Shown here piece by piece: positions 11,180 to 21,500 of a DNA stretch of 64,000 nucleotides. The stretch is from Tribonema minus (taxonomy: Eukaryota; Sar; Xanthophyceae; Tribonematales; Tribonemataceae), in contig JAFCMP010000519.1 of assembly GCA_017506865.1 (NCBI GenBank), positions 620,001-684,000 on the forward strand, written 5' to 3'. The stretch's first letter is position 1, and the number at the start of each line of letters is the position of its first letter. The translations under genes and the position numbers were made by a program. The notes below the pieces were generated by a model, which saw only the letters and a list, made by a program, of their open reading frames with translations, did no database searches and was not told the origin of the DNA.

Positions 11180-11325
11180 GTGTCTTAATTCGCTCAGGGC
11201 GCGAAAAAGCCCAGATGATGGTCTAACTTGATGCTGCTGTACGGAATCCGCATGTCGTGTGACTCTGAAAGTGTCTCAACGACAACCACTCAAACGCCGC
11301 CGCCGACAAATGGCATCTCGTGTCT
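11180..11325 (-). mobile_element. non-LTR retrotransposon 3' tail, copy C
   Basis: Short, more diverged copy of the same tail and 3' UTR (GCTCAGGGCGCGAAAAAGCC, then TGTCTCAACGACAACC and CAAACGCCGCCGCC). It follows copy B head-to-tail, so two truncated insertions stand in tandem. Confidence 0.65.
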
Positions 11326-11345
11326 GTACCTATGTGACCCCCCTG

Positions 11346-11696
11346 TAAAATCGCCTGTGACATGCAGTTCCATGTACAAAAACGAAAGCTGCCTTGATCT
11401 TGTACCAGCCATCTTCTGTATTGTGATTGTAGTGCGATATGATGCGATGTTTTGAGGACACAGCAGCAGCCATGCATCCCGCATATGGCCTGTGCATTGC
11501 ATGCAGAAATCACTTGGTAATGAATGCAGAAAGTAGTTGACACTTCATCATGTGTCAGCGCTGTCAACACTTGTAAGGTGGGCTGCACACAAGAATGTGA
11601 CCCTTTACGACAATGTACGTATGGACTTGTATTTATAAAGGCCCAAGGGAGGCCGGGTTGCCTATGCAATCGAAAAGCTTGCGTCAACGCAGCAGC
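11346..11696. other. spacer / 3' UTR of the OTU-type retroelement
   Basis: Follows the stop of the long minus-strand ORF and probably includes its 3' untranslated region; the 3' boundary could not be set. No other feature seen. Confidence 0.35.
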
Positions 11697-14600
11697 CTAG
11701 TCTGCGCTGTGCCCTAGGAGCTTGGATACCGGCGCCGCAACACAGCCCAGCATTCGCGCTCCACGTGTGTACGCCATAACGCGCTCCGCCAACTCCCGCG
11801 CCAGCGATATGCTCAGCTCAATGAGGATCTGACGCTTAGCTAACCCGGCCTTGCGTAACACATCTGCCTTCCCCCCCCCTGAGCACAGTGCTGAGTGCAT
11901 TGCCAACTCCTTAACAAAAAGGCTTGTCTGCTTGCCCAGCCGTCCGTACGACTCCTGCACGAATGGCACAAAAGCCCAAGATGACGTCAAGGTGCCGGTG
12001 TGGTGCTTGACCTTCGCGTCCTCCCCCACCCCAGCAGCATAGCCGTCCGTGTTCGAGGCATTTGTTCTGCCTGTCAGGTTCGAGCTCGCTGTGGGCGCGC
12101 GCACACTTGTGTCTAGCACTATTCCCTTGTTACGGTATGCACTGCTAAAGTGCAGACACCCTGGGTCAATGACTGTGTCCGCCCGATACCCCGGTACCTT
12201 GAAGACGCTAGCGTCCTCATTGCGGACAATAGAGACATGGTGCTGTCTCAAGATGCGCTGCAGGCACCGCTTTTGGGCAGTGTGTGTCGCGTTGTGCCCC
12301 CGTATGTGCTGGCTGGGGCAGCTGATCGCATGCGTGGAGGTGGGGCTCACATCACTGCACCGCCATGGGCACACCTCGCCCTGTATGCCCCACCCGTCTA
12401 TGAAGATCGCAATCAAAATCATCGTGGCTGCTGCCATACTGGACATGGGCGCCGCACCCGGGCGGTCATTGGCAGTGGGTGGCACGCTCATCCACGCCAT
12501 TGCCCCGGACGCACGCTGGCTGCGCAGCTGCGCCAGGACCCGTGCGCTAGCCTGTTGGCGGCGGCGGCTGGTGTCGCGCGAGTCACCAATAGGTGCAGCC
12601 TGCGTCGGCTTGCCCACGGCACCAGCCGAGGCAGCCTCTAGGTCCTCCACCAGGCAATCCTCGTATTGACGTCGAAGAACATTTGAAAGGCCGGCTTGTA
12701 GTCCGTGCGTGAAGTGACCGCGCCGGCGGCGGGGCACTACCTTCCTGCAGATCTCATCAGCATAGGCCTCCCAGTCGTCGTCGTCGTCCTCCTGCCCGCC
12801 GCTGCAGCTGCTTTCTTCCGCGCTAGTTTGTGTTTTAGCGGGCGTGGAAGGGGCAGCCGCGGCAGCGGCTTGAGGGCCAGGTACGGTCGCCGCCGCAGCG
12901 GCCGCCTCGGCGCCAGGCACAATGCCGTGGGTGTGTGGGGCTGGCTCAGTGGTCACTGTCTCCGTGACGGCAGTTGCGGCGTAGATCGCTTGCACCGCAG
13001 TGGGGAGCGTCGACGCTGCGGCCGTCGTATCTGCTGCCCACCGTAGCAACGATGCTGGGAGCTGCTCGGCCACAGCTGTGCGTGATTTTTCGCCGCCATC
13101 AGCTGTCAGCGCTCGCGTAGAGCGTCGCACGGCCTCGATGATTGGCGGCAGTCCCTGGTCCTCGCGTATTGCGCATGAGTGCTGCGCGAACCAGGTGACT
13201 GCGCCGTGTTCGTCAGTGCCGAGCCTCAGGGCCCCTGCTGCCACAGTGGCATGAATTATTGCCGGCCTCAGTGTTGTGCATGCCTGGGCCGTGTATGCGG
13301 CTGGTGCCAGTAGCCCCAAAAGCGGCATGCCCAGACCGCCTCGTCGCTCCGGCAACCGTGACGCCCGCAGTGGCACTGCGATGTCCGTGAGTTCTGGCGG
13401 GCCCAAGCGCGGCAATACCAGCACGCTGCCACTGCTGGCTTCCTCATTGTCACCAGCAGTGCAGGCGGCCAGCAGGTGTGACTTCATGGCTGCCGCGGTA
13501 GAGCAGCCGTGCAGATGCAGCATGCGTTCGAGCGTCCATGCACAGAACCCGTCAAACGCGTGCAACCATGTCTCACTCAAAGCCGTGTCAACGACCCGAG
13601 CTAAGAAGCCCATGCGCTTCGTCAGTGACCTGCGTAGAATGAACTGTGCTGCCTGTAGGTGATGCCGCGCCATTCCAGCTAGCTGCCACGACAATCGCCA
13701 TGTCCCTGCGTCGACAAGATGCTTGCTCATGGCAGCGTGCACATAGGCTGGGTGCCCTACCGGTACCCCGACCGATGTAAAGCCCTGACTGGATTCTGGC
13801 ATGGTGGTGTCCACAAACGGTATGTCAAGGGCGCGCAGGCGTGCTCTGGCCGCTTCATCAAACACTGTGCCGCGCATGGCGATGGCCAGCGACTTGTCTG
13901 GTCGAACGCGTAGGCCCCCTGCCGCCAGCCGGCGGATCACCTCTGCCACCCCAGCGGCCGCTGCATCGTCGAAGTAGGCAGCTTGCAGCACGTTGAGGTC
14001 ATCCAGGAAAGCGCAGTGCGGGGCTGGCGGTTCCGCTGTGCTGTGGCCGTAGGCCGGCATACTGCCGGGCGTCGCATTCACTCCATCAGGGTAGAAGAGT
14101 AGGAAGGCCGCTGCCACTGCAAAGTACAGCGGCCCTAGAGGGTCCCCTTGCTGGCACCCTAGGTGGGAGCAGATAATGCGAGCTTCACCGTTCACCTCCA
14201 CCCGCATCTCTGGGGCAGTGTCACCACAGTATACGGACTCAAAGTGCGGGAGCAGCTCCGGACAGAAGAGCATAAGCCCCCGCACAATGGCGGCGCGATC
14301 CACACTGTTAAATGCGTTCTCACAGTCCAGTTGGATAGTGGTGCCATACAGCTCGTGCCACACGCGCGCGCGCGCTGCCACATGCTCGACGCCAGACCGG
14401 TATCCTACGCCAAACTGCGACATGGAGGCCAGCAGCCCCGATATCTTGCCCTTGACACTCCGTGCCGCTGTGGACCCGAGGAGTCTGCGCCAGACACTGG
14501 AGCAGGCGATCGGACGCCGCTTCTGTCCTATGCCTGAGAGGGCCGCGGCGCGGAGAAGCCGTTGCGATTGCTCCGGCAGCAGTTCGGGCTCAACAAGCAG

Positions 14601-17600
14601 CGTCGTGAACACCTTGGCCAGGTGATGAGCGAATGCCGGTTCCATCACATCTGATTCTGAATCACCAGCTAGTCCTGGCGAGGCACTGCTCACGGGGCGG
14701 GTGGCTGCTTTCACTGGTGCACCAGGCCCAGCGGCCATCAAGAGGTGTTCATAGCGTAGGCCGTCCAGCCCTCCTGCCTTCCCCGCCCCTGCTGCGGACA
14801 AGGTCGACAGTATGTCTGCCGCCTCCACCTCGAGGCGCCGTCCGGCTGCGCTGGCAGCATCCTCAGGCCTATCGCTGTGATCATGTGCCTGACCCGATTC
14901 GAAGACAGGACTGCCGCTGCCAGCTGGCCCGGTGGTCGTTGCCACCCCTGCGCTGTGTAAGCAGTGCCGCCGGGCGTCGCGTACCAGGCCGCGCACTTGC
15001 TCCATTGGCGTATCGACTACCCCCGGCCGGGTGCCAGTTTCAGGGTGCTTTGCTGCCAGCACCTGTGCCGTGACCTCGTCTGCTGGGGCGCATGCTTCAC
15101 GCGCCTCTAGTCGTGCGGCAGCCAAGCCTACCCCCCGTCGCTTGCCTGAGAGGGCAGCGCATGCTGTTTGCTGCCTGGAGTCAGCCTCCGTCCAGTCGGC
15201 ATCGAAGTTCGTTTGTGCCGACGCCATAGCTGCGTTGTTTGGTTTGGGGGCCCGCAGCGCCGCTGCTGCTGACAGCGTCTTTCTCAGTAGCTCCGCGAAG
15301 TCGCCAGACAGCAACGCTGCCAGCCGGGCCGCAGGCGGCATACCGGTTCCCTCCGGTTGCCTACCAAAGGCCATCGCTGCTAGCAGGTGCAGCAGCCTGT
15401 AGCCGCGCTGCACTAGAGTCTGAGAAACCTGATGAGCAAACGCCCCGGCACCATGGTGGAGGCGCACCCGTGCCGCCTCACGTGCACTGTCTGTGGCGTC
15501 CGCCAGTAGTCGTGTGGCGTGCTCCACTAGCCGTGCCCACTGGGTGCACTGCAGCTGAGTGCGGAAGGGGTTGGCAGTCGTGGTGAACCGCAGCAGCAGT
15601 AGATCCGCCTCATTGGTCTGGTCAAGTGCGTGGACGACCGAGGGCGTCGAGAGGTCCCAAGCCAGGGATGCTCGTGCCTGGGGCTTTGAGGGCCTGCCAC
15701 TGGTGGTGGTGGTCGGGGGGGGCGGTGACGCGGCATCGTCCGGCGGGTCCACGTCCATGTCCGCCCATCCCACGGCCGTCCCGCGGGGGGGGCTGCTGTC
15801 CTGCAGCCTCAGGCTGTCAGACTGAGTGCGGCTGCCGGCGCTGCTAGGCGGTGCCGCAGCAGCTGCCGTTCGGCGCCGGCGTTGCGCGCCGGTTGCCGTG
15901 GCCGCCGGGCGTTTCTTGCTAGACTTTGAGTTGGCAGCGCCACTAGCCGGCACCGCCGGTAGTTTTGGAGGTGTCGCTGCGGCAGCCCCCGCCGCCGCGG
16001 CCGCGCCGTCGCTACCCGCACCCCCGCCCTCGGACTGGCCCGGGGGTACTGCCGGGCGTGCGCGCGTGGGGGCGCTTCCATTCCGTCGACACGTGTGGCA
16101 TGGCGAGGTCAGCGCGCATTGCCTCTGCCCCGCGCTGGCTGACATATGGACCAGGCCGCAGGCACCTGTGCATGCACTCAGCTTCCTTACCGCCCGTAGG
16201 AAGTCTTCTGCCGTGCAACCATACATGGTGCTCATCTCCTGCACATGCTTGGCATGGTGTGCCCCAGTGCTGCAGGTACTGCTGCCTGAAGGGGCACGGT
16301 CACCGGATGGGTCGTGATCAACCTGCTGCCGGATGCCCTTGGCGTATGCTGCCGCCGGATTTTGCTGACAGTGTGATGTGCTCGCCTCAGGGTTCAGCAT
16401 CGACCTCGTGCAGCTACCACCGTTGAAGTGGGCCACTACCGGTGCCATGCGGCTCGCAGCTGACAGTTTGCCTCGCTGTTTGCTGTCCTCTTTCTGACCA
16501 AGCTGCCAAAATGCCAGTGTGCATAGTGGACACCTCAGTGGCTCAGGCTGCTGTGGCAACTGCAGCGCAGTACGGGGCTGTGTCCGACTCGGAGCCGTGA
16601 TGTGGGTGCTGTCAGCTTGAGTGGTCGCCGACGCTGTCATAGTGGTTGGCAAGGGCGGAGCTGCCGCAGGGGCGACAAGCAGTTCAAAGTGTCCCACATT
16701 TGTATATAGCCCAGGCGGCGTCCACAGCACATCCAGATGGCAGTCAGGCTGAGCTGGAGTCGCCGGTGCGAATACCGCTGGCAGCCCCATCAGTTGTGCC
16801 AGCACCAGCCCTGTTGATTTTTGCGTGCTGCCAGTGGCCTGAGGCTTGGCCTGCCACACCGTCACCGAGACCGCGTAGACCGCTGCAACAATGGCCCACA
16901 CAGACAAACCGAGGGGCCGTCCCCACACGCCCTCTTCCTGTAGGCGTTGCAGCAGGAGCGTGTGCCCGCTGTCCTTGCTATCCGTTTCATTTGTGCCGTA
17001 CTCGATTGCGAGGCAGCGAGCGCGTGTCCCGTACGTGTCGAATTGTTCACGTGTACACGCAGGTTGGGCTGCGGCATGCGCGGTCAGTTGACGCATCGAT
17101 GACATGCTGGCCCCTTGTTTGCCCGCCCCCTGCGTGACGTATGCCACCATCCCGTCCAGCAGTGCCTCTCGCATGGCAATCACCAGCGCTGGGGCCGGCA
17201 GTCCGTGCTCAACTGCGACGCTGCCTATGCCGTGTAGAGCTGTATGAATCAGGCAGTTGCCGTTGCCCACGTTGCTCACGGGGCGAAGCTCCCCACCACG
17301 TGCTAGCGTCGCTGTGTTTTCCCCAAGCGCCTGTTTGTGGAGTGCCTGCAGGCCCGTGTGCCAAGTGGAAAAGCCATAGTTGGTGGCTTTTGCCAGCGCG
17401 TCTTGCTGCTCCTCCACGGTGACTGTATGGCACACGGTTGAGGGTATCCGGGTCGCCACCGTCACGGTGGTGACCTTCGCCGGCCCGGATATTGGTGCTG
17501 AGGGGGCAGAGGCACCGCCCCTTGGCGGTGTGGTGGCTGGTGCCAGCTGCCCTAGGGGTGCAGGAGAATTGTCGCACTGGGCCTGTCGCTCCTGCGTCCG

Positions 17601-17978
17601 CCGTCTGTGTTTACCTCTGCGTCGACTGCGCTTTCCACTGGCAACCATAGCCGTGACAGATGCTGTCTCGGTCATTGTTGCGTGGGTGCTGTTATCACCG
17701 GCCTGCGTTACGTCTGACTCGCCATGTTTCCCGGCTGGCTGGCGAGGCGACCTGGCAACGACCGGTTCCCTAAGGGAGAGTTGGTCAAACACCGCTGCCA
17801 GGTCGTTACCCTCTTCTCGGAGGGAGAGCAAGCTGAACGTGACGACAATGTACTGCACTTTTAAATACACAACAAATGCTACAACAAAACACGACACAAA
17901 AGCGGACGTGCTGATGTTGTAGGCTCTGTGTCTGTATTTGTGTGTGGGCCATGTGAGACAGTCGCCTGTGGCGTGCAA
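11697..17978 (-). CDS. non-LTR retrotransposon polyprotein with OTU protease, zinc finger, RT and RLE
   Basis: One uninterrupted frame of 2093 codons; the upstream limit is a TTG, and the first ATG (MTETAS) is at 17675. Domains in order, numbered from the open-frame start: an Arg-rich segment (118-127); an OTU-type cysteine protease with GNGNCLIH (Cys about 242) and the His of VGHFELLVA (about 430); a zinc finger CPLC...H...C (483-523); a second Cys/His cluster near 588-630. The reverse transcriptase spans about 1060-1420, with LDCENAFNSVDR, CQQGDPLGPLYF and the catalytic FLDD at 1324-1327. The C-terminus has a Cys/His cluster and a restriction-like endonuclease core (YRADTVIDPG, then GIVLDTSVRAP). 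It belongs with the R2/NeSL/Dualen-like elements; OTU proteases are known in some of these. The frame looks intact, so the copy may be young. Confidence 0.85.
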   Translation of the reverse strand: MHATGDCLTWPTHKYRHRAYNISTSAFVSCFVVAFVVYLKVQYIVVTFSLLSLREEGNDLAAVFDQLSLREPVVARSPRQPAGKHGESDVTQAGDNSTHATMTETASVTAMVASGKRSRRRGKHRRRTQERQAQCDNSPAPLGQLAPATTPPRGGASAPSAPISGPAKVTTVTVATRIPSTVCHTVTVEEQQDALAKATNYGFSTWHTGLQALHKQALGENTATLARGGELRPVSNVGNGNCLIHTALHGIGSVAVEHGLPAPALVIAMREALLDGMVAYVTQGAGKQGASMSSMRQLTAHAAAQPACTREQFDTYGTRARCLAIEYGTNETDSKDSGHTLLLQRLQEEGVWGRPLGLSVWAIVAAVYAVSVTVWQAKPQATGSTQKSTGLVLAQLMGLPAVFAPATPAQPDCHLDVLWTPPGLYTNVGHFELLVAPAAAPPLPTTMTASATTQADSTHITAPSRTQPRTALQLPQQPEPLRCPLCTLAFWQLGQKEDSKQRGKLSAASRMAPVVAHFNGGSCTRSMLNPEASTSHCQQNPAAAYAKGIRQQVDHDPSGDRAPSGSSTCSTGAHHAKHVQEMSTMYGCTAEDFLRAVRKLSACTGACGLVHMSASAGQRQCALTSPCHTCRRNGSAPTRARPAVPPGQSEGGGAGSDGAAAAAGAAAATPPKLPAVPASGAANSKSSKKRPAATATGAQRRRRTAAAAAPPSSAGSRTQSDSLRLQDSSPPRGTAVGWADMDVDPPDDAASPPPPTTTTSGRPSKPQARASLAWDLSTPSVVHALDQTNEADLLLLRFTTTANPFRTQLQCTQWARLVEHATRLLADATDSAREAARVRLHHGAGAFAHQVSQTLVQRGYRLLHLLAAMAFGRQPEGTGMPPAARLAALLSGDFAELLRKTLSAAAALRAPKPNNAAMASAQTNFDADWTEADSRQQTACAALSGKRRGVGLAAARLEAREACAPADEVTAQVLAAKHPETGTRPGVVDTPMEQVRGLVRDARRHCLHSAGVATTTGPAGSGSPVFESGQAHDHSDRPEDAASAAGRRLEVEAADILSTLSAAGAGKAGGLDGLRYEHLLMAAGPGAPVKAATRPVSSASPGLAGDSESDVMEPAFAHHLAKVFTTLLVEPELLPEQSQRLLRAAALSGIGQKRRPIACSSVWRRLLGSTAARSVKGKISGLLASMSQFGVGYRSGVEHVAARARVWHELYGTTIQLDCENAFNSVDRAAIVRGLMLFCPELLPHFESVYCGDTAPEMRVEVNGEARIICSHLGCQQGDPLGPLYFAVAAAFLLFYPDGVNATPGSMPAYGHSTAEPPAPHCAFLDDLNVLQAAYFDDAAAAGVAEVIRRLAAGGLRVRPDKSLAIAMRGTVFDEAARARLRALDIPFVDTTMPESSQGFTSVGVPVGHPAYVHAAMSKHLVDAGTWRLSWQLAGMARHHLQAAQFILRRSLTKRMGFLARVVDTALSETWLHAFDGFCAWTLERMLHLHGCSTAAAMKSHLLAACTAGDNEEASSGSVLVLPRLGPPELTDIAVPLRASRLPERRGGLGMPLLGLLAPAAYTAQACTTLRPAIIHATVAAGALRLGTDEHGAVTWFAQHSCAIREDQGLPPIIEAVRRSTRALTADGGEKSRTAVAEQLPASLLRWAADTTAAASTLPTAVQAIYAATAVTETVTTEPAPHTHGIVPGAEAAAAAATVPGPQAAAAAAPSTPAKTQTSAEESSCSGGQEDDDDDWEAYADEICRKVVPRRRRGHFTHGLQAGLSNVLRRQYEDCLVEDLEAASAGAVGKPTQAAPIGDSRDTSRRRQQASARVLAQLRSQRASGAMAWMSVPPTANDRPGAAPMSSMAAATMILIAIFIDGWGIQGEVCPWRCSDVSPTSTHAISCPSQHIRGHNATHTAQKRCLQRILRQHHVSIVRNEDASVFKVPGYRADTVIDPGCLHFSSAYRNKGIVLDTSVRAPTASSNLTGRTNASNTDGYAAGVGEDAKVKHHTGTLTSSWAFVPFVQESYGRLGKQTSLFVKELAMHSALCSGGGKADVLRKAGLAKRQILIELSISLARELAERVMAYTRGARMLGCVAAPVSKLLGHSAD

Positions 17979-18480
17979 CGCAATCTACAAGACACGGGGC
18001 CAGCCAGGATGACCTCTCGTAAAGCGGGCGATGCCATACAGCCATCTGCTGTAATGTGATTTTACAACTGTACACAAAATTGGTGCCTGCGCCCGCGAGC
18101 CGCTGCTGCTGCAGTGCTCCGCACAGCTGGTGTCGCCGTCTACTTGATGCCATGCTGCGCGCCGGCACTGCTGATGGCAGTAGGAACCCGTTACCATTGC
18201 CCTTGGATGTGTGATGGACCATGGCAGCAGCGCTGTGATGTTTGTCGAACTGCGGCCATGGAGGACCGCCAAAAGCACCAGCGTGCAACCCGGCACCGCA
18301 GTGTCAACTGCTGCAACGCCAACGCCGTAGCCAGCGCCCCCTACCCTGCCCCCCCAATATAACTGCTCGCCCCACACCAGCAACGCCTGTTGTGAACTGG
18401 CATCAGGGGCACAACCTACAGTCGCTACCGCCTGTAGCACTTCCGGCGGCAGCAGCCACCTCCAGCGCTTCCCAGCACAG
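17979..18480. other. spacer between retroelement and reductase gene
   Basis: About 500 bp with no recognised gene. It likely holds the 5' end of the retroelement at its left and the 3' UTR of the reductase gene at its right. A TGTAA motif (minus strand) lies near 18061. Confidence 0.35.
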
Positions 18481-18582
18481 CTAATCCAGCCTATGCCCCC
18501 GACGGAAACGGCGGCACTTCCCCCCCACGACTAATGCAGCCTATGCCCCTGGCGGAAACGGCGGCGGCGCAGCCGCCAGCGC
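18481..18582. repeat. 50-bp tandem duplication over the reductase stop codon
   Basis: CTAATCCAGCCTATGCCCCC at 18481 recurs as CTAATGCAGCCTATGCCCCT at 18531, each followed by the same GGCGGAAACGGCGGC-type tail. The right copy holds the working stop codon at 18541-18543; the left copy is beyond it. Confidence 0.7.
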
Positions 18583-21500
18583 CGCGATTGACGCCTCCAG
18601 CGACGGCACCGCCGTCGCCACCTCCCCCTGCGCCTCCGGCAGTGGCGGCGTCGCGCACGCGTCCGTGTCGCAGAACTTATCCGGGACCTCGTCGGCGTCG
18701 GCGGCGCGGCGCTGGCGGCGCCCGCGCAGCGCGGCGAAGTTCACGGGCGAGACGCTCCGCATGCGCTCCGCGTACTGCGCCGCGCTGATGGCCTCGTAAG
18801 GCATCTGCGGGTACGCGCCCGCGGCGATGCGCGGCAGGAAGGAGACGCCCTTGAGCTGGTACTGGAAGTAGTCGAGCGCGTGCGGCAGCTGCGCCGCCTC
18901 CGTCTCCGGGTCGAACGTCACGGTGCAGCTCACCTGCGCAGCAGCGGCGGCGGCGGCAGCAGCGACAGCGGCGGTGCGCGTCAGGTCATGATGCACACGG
19001 CACCCAGTCAATACAACATGGTACAGGACAGTACATGGACAGCACATGGGCGTCGTTGCGCGGTGTGCGTCCACACGGTGAGGAGTTATGATGTCATGTG
19101 GCGTGGTGGCATGCAGTCAATCTGAGACCGCCATTTTCTTCAGTGCATGCGCATGGCTCAGCATAGAGGAGCATAGACTTCAAGATCATCCAGGATACAT
19201 CAGTGCTCGAATAACATGTCACAGCGCTCAGCTCTCTTGCACCGTCATGTGAGCACGTCAGTTTCAGATTGCTGAATGCGTGAGGGACGTGATCAAAGAG
19301 GTCATGCTCAACAGCGATGTGTCCGCGGAATTGCGCGATTGCCAGAGCACTGTTGCTGCATTTAAAACGCTTCAGGGCGGAGCTGCCATTCAACAGAGGG
19401 TTGCACAACGAAACTACTACATGTCGCTGAAATATCACGGTACACTTGTCATGTGTTCAAAGTGCTTCATACCTTAAACCGCCAAGCACTTCTATGAACG
19501 ACTGGAAAAGCGCACATGCCATCACAAACGGCATGCCGACAAAGCTGTCCGCCGGGTGTCACTGCAGAAATTGCAGCAGAGCTCGGCTGCTGCGCAGCAT
19601 CCCAGCGCAACTTCTTACTTACAAACCTACTACAAACGTGCATGGCTTCTTCTGGGGTACATTCATTAATCAGTTATCGGTGTCGACACAACAGTGTCTC
19701 CAGTGTACCAAATCGGCCAGCTGCTCCCCCTGGGCTGGAGCAACAGCTCATTCAACTCCAAACTGCAAAGTCGTTCTCAACTTCAAGTTCAAGTGGTTAC
19801 GTCAATAACGTTTAGAGCTCAACTGCTCCAATACGTTTAAAGAGCACAAATGGTTGCAAAGCACAACCGCCAGAGGCACCTTCAGCAGCGCCGTGTCAAG
19901 GTAGTTGCATCCATAGCGTACACTATAGATTTCTGTACACAGCGCGGCTCGGATCTGATTGTCCGCCCAGTACCGCCGCTGAGCTCAACTGCTCCTCCAA
20001 ACTTGTGAATCACGACCACATGATAGTACATCTTCAGCAGCGTGTTGACTTACTTCTATCTACATCAGCAGCAGTACATACGTACGCTCCCACACACAGC
20101 GCGGCGGGCACCTGATTGTCCGCCCAGCACCGCTGCAGGAAAGCTCAGCTGCTCCTCCGAACTCGTAAAGCACAATCACAGATTGGAAATGTTTGGCAGC
20201 GCGTTGGCTTACTTCTATCTACGTTGGCAGTAATAGCACATCTGCACACAGCGCCGTGGCGCGCACCTGATTGTCCGCCCAGTACCGCTGCAGGAACGCC
20301 GCGAAGCTCAGCTGCTCCCACAGCGTGAGCTCGCGCGACGTGCGCACCCCCTCCCCCGCGTCCACCGGTATCTCCACCACCACCGTCCCGGGGTTCATCG
20401 CGCACGGCTCCACGGGCAGCCCCGCCGCGCGCAGCGGCGCCAGCAGCTCGCTCTCCGCCGCCACGCGCACGCGCCGCACGTAGAAGCGCGCCTCCGGGTA
20501 GTGCATGCCGGGGGTCGCGCCCGCGAGCAGCGACACAGTGCCCGAGGGCTTGATCGACGTCGTCTTGATGGAGCGGTGGACGCCGAAGCGCGTGGATAAA
20601 GCGCTGTCTGCGGCCTGTACGGCGGCGTAGCCGTGCTCGCACCACGCGCGCAGGGCGCCGAGGCCGCGCGCCGCGACGAACTGCGCGAGGCCGCTCATGC
20701 TGCAGCCGATGCGGCGGTTGCGCGCCATGATGACGTTCGTCTGCGGCCAGTGCGTCACGCCAAGGGTGACGGTCTTGGCGTACGCAAACGCGCAGCGCAG
20801 CGTCGCCTCAAAGTCCTCCAGGCTCTCGTGCCTGCGCAGCCGGCGGGTGCGTGCGGCGCGGTCAGCGTTTGAGGGAAGCTACTGGCGCTTTGCATGCTGA
20901 GCAGTGCAGCACCTTCACACTGGGTCGCATGTATGAATGTGTCAGGTCGCAAATATCAGCAATTTCAACTTCAACTTCAACAAATTGCGTACCAGATCTG
21001 CACATTCCAAAAGCCGTCCAGTGCGCACATGCTGAAGGTTATGTTGACGCAGACAGATTGCGCCGTAGTTACAATACTTCAGAGAAGGGCTATAACACTG
21101 CAGAACATGATGCAGCATAATGTGATTAAGACGGTTTTCGAAAGCTGATACCTAACCCTAACCCTAATCCTAAGCTGCACGTGCACTCAACACAGAGCGC
21201 TGCCTGCTTCACGGCTGCGTGTCCTGTGTATACCATTGAGCTCGATTCGATTGGTTCTCTCAAGTCACTCAAGTGTGCCACTTGAAGTTCATACATGGTC
21301 GACTGAGGTGAAATAACGCGTCCACAGATCGGTGTTGGTACATAGTTAGCACACGCACCCAGGAATGACATGCTTGTAGCGAAAACCATTCATGCCACCA
21401 TCTGCAGACTAGTTTGAACTTCCAAACACGAAGATGTGCAGACTGGATACACCATATACACCAAAGCATTTCAGTTGACAAAAAATGCCGTATTGACCTT

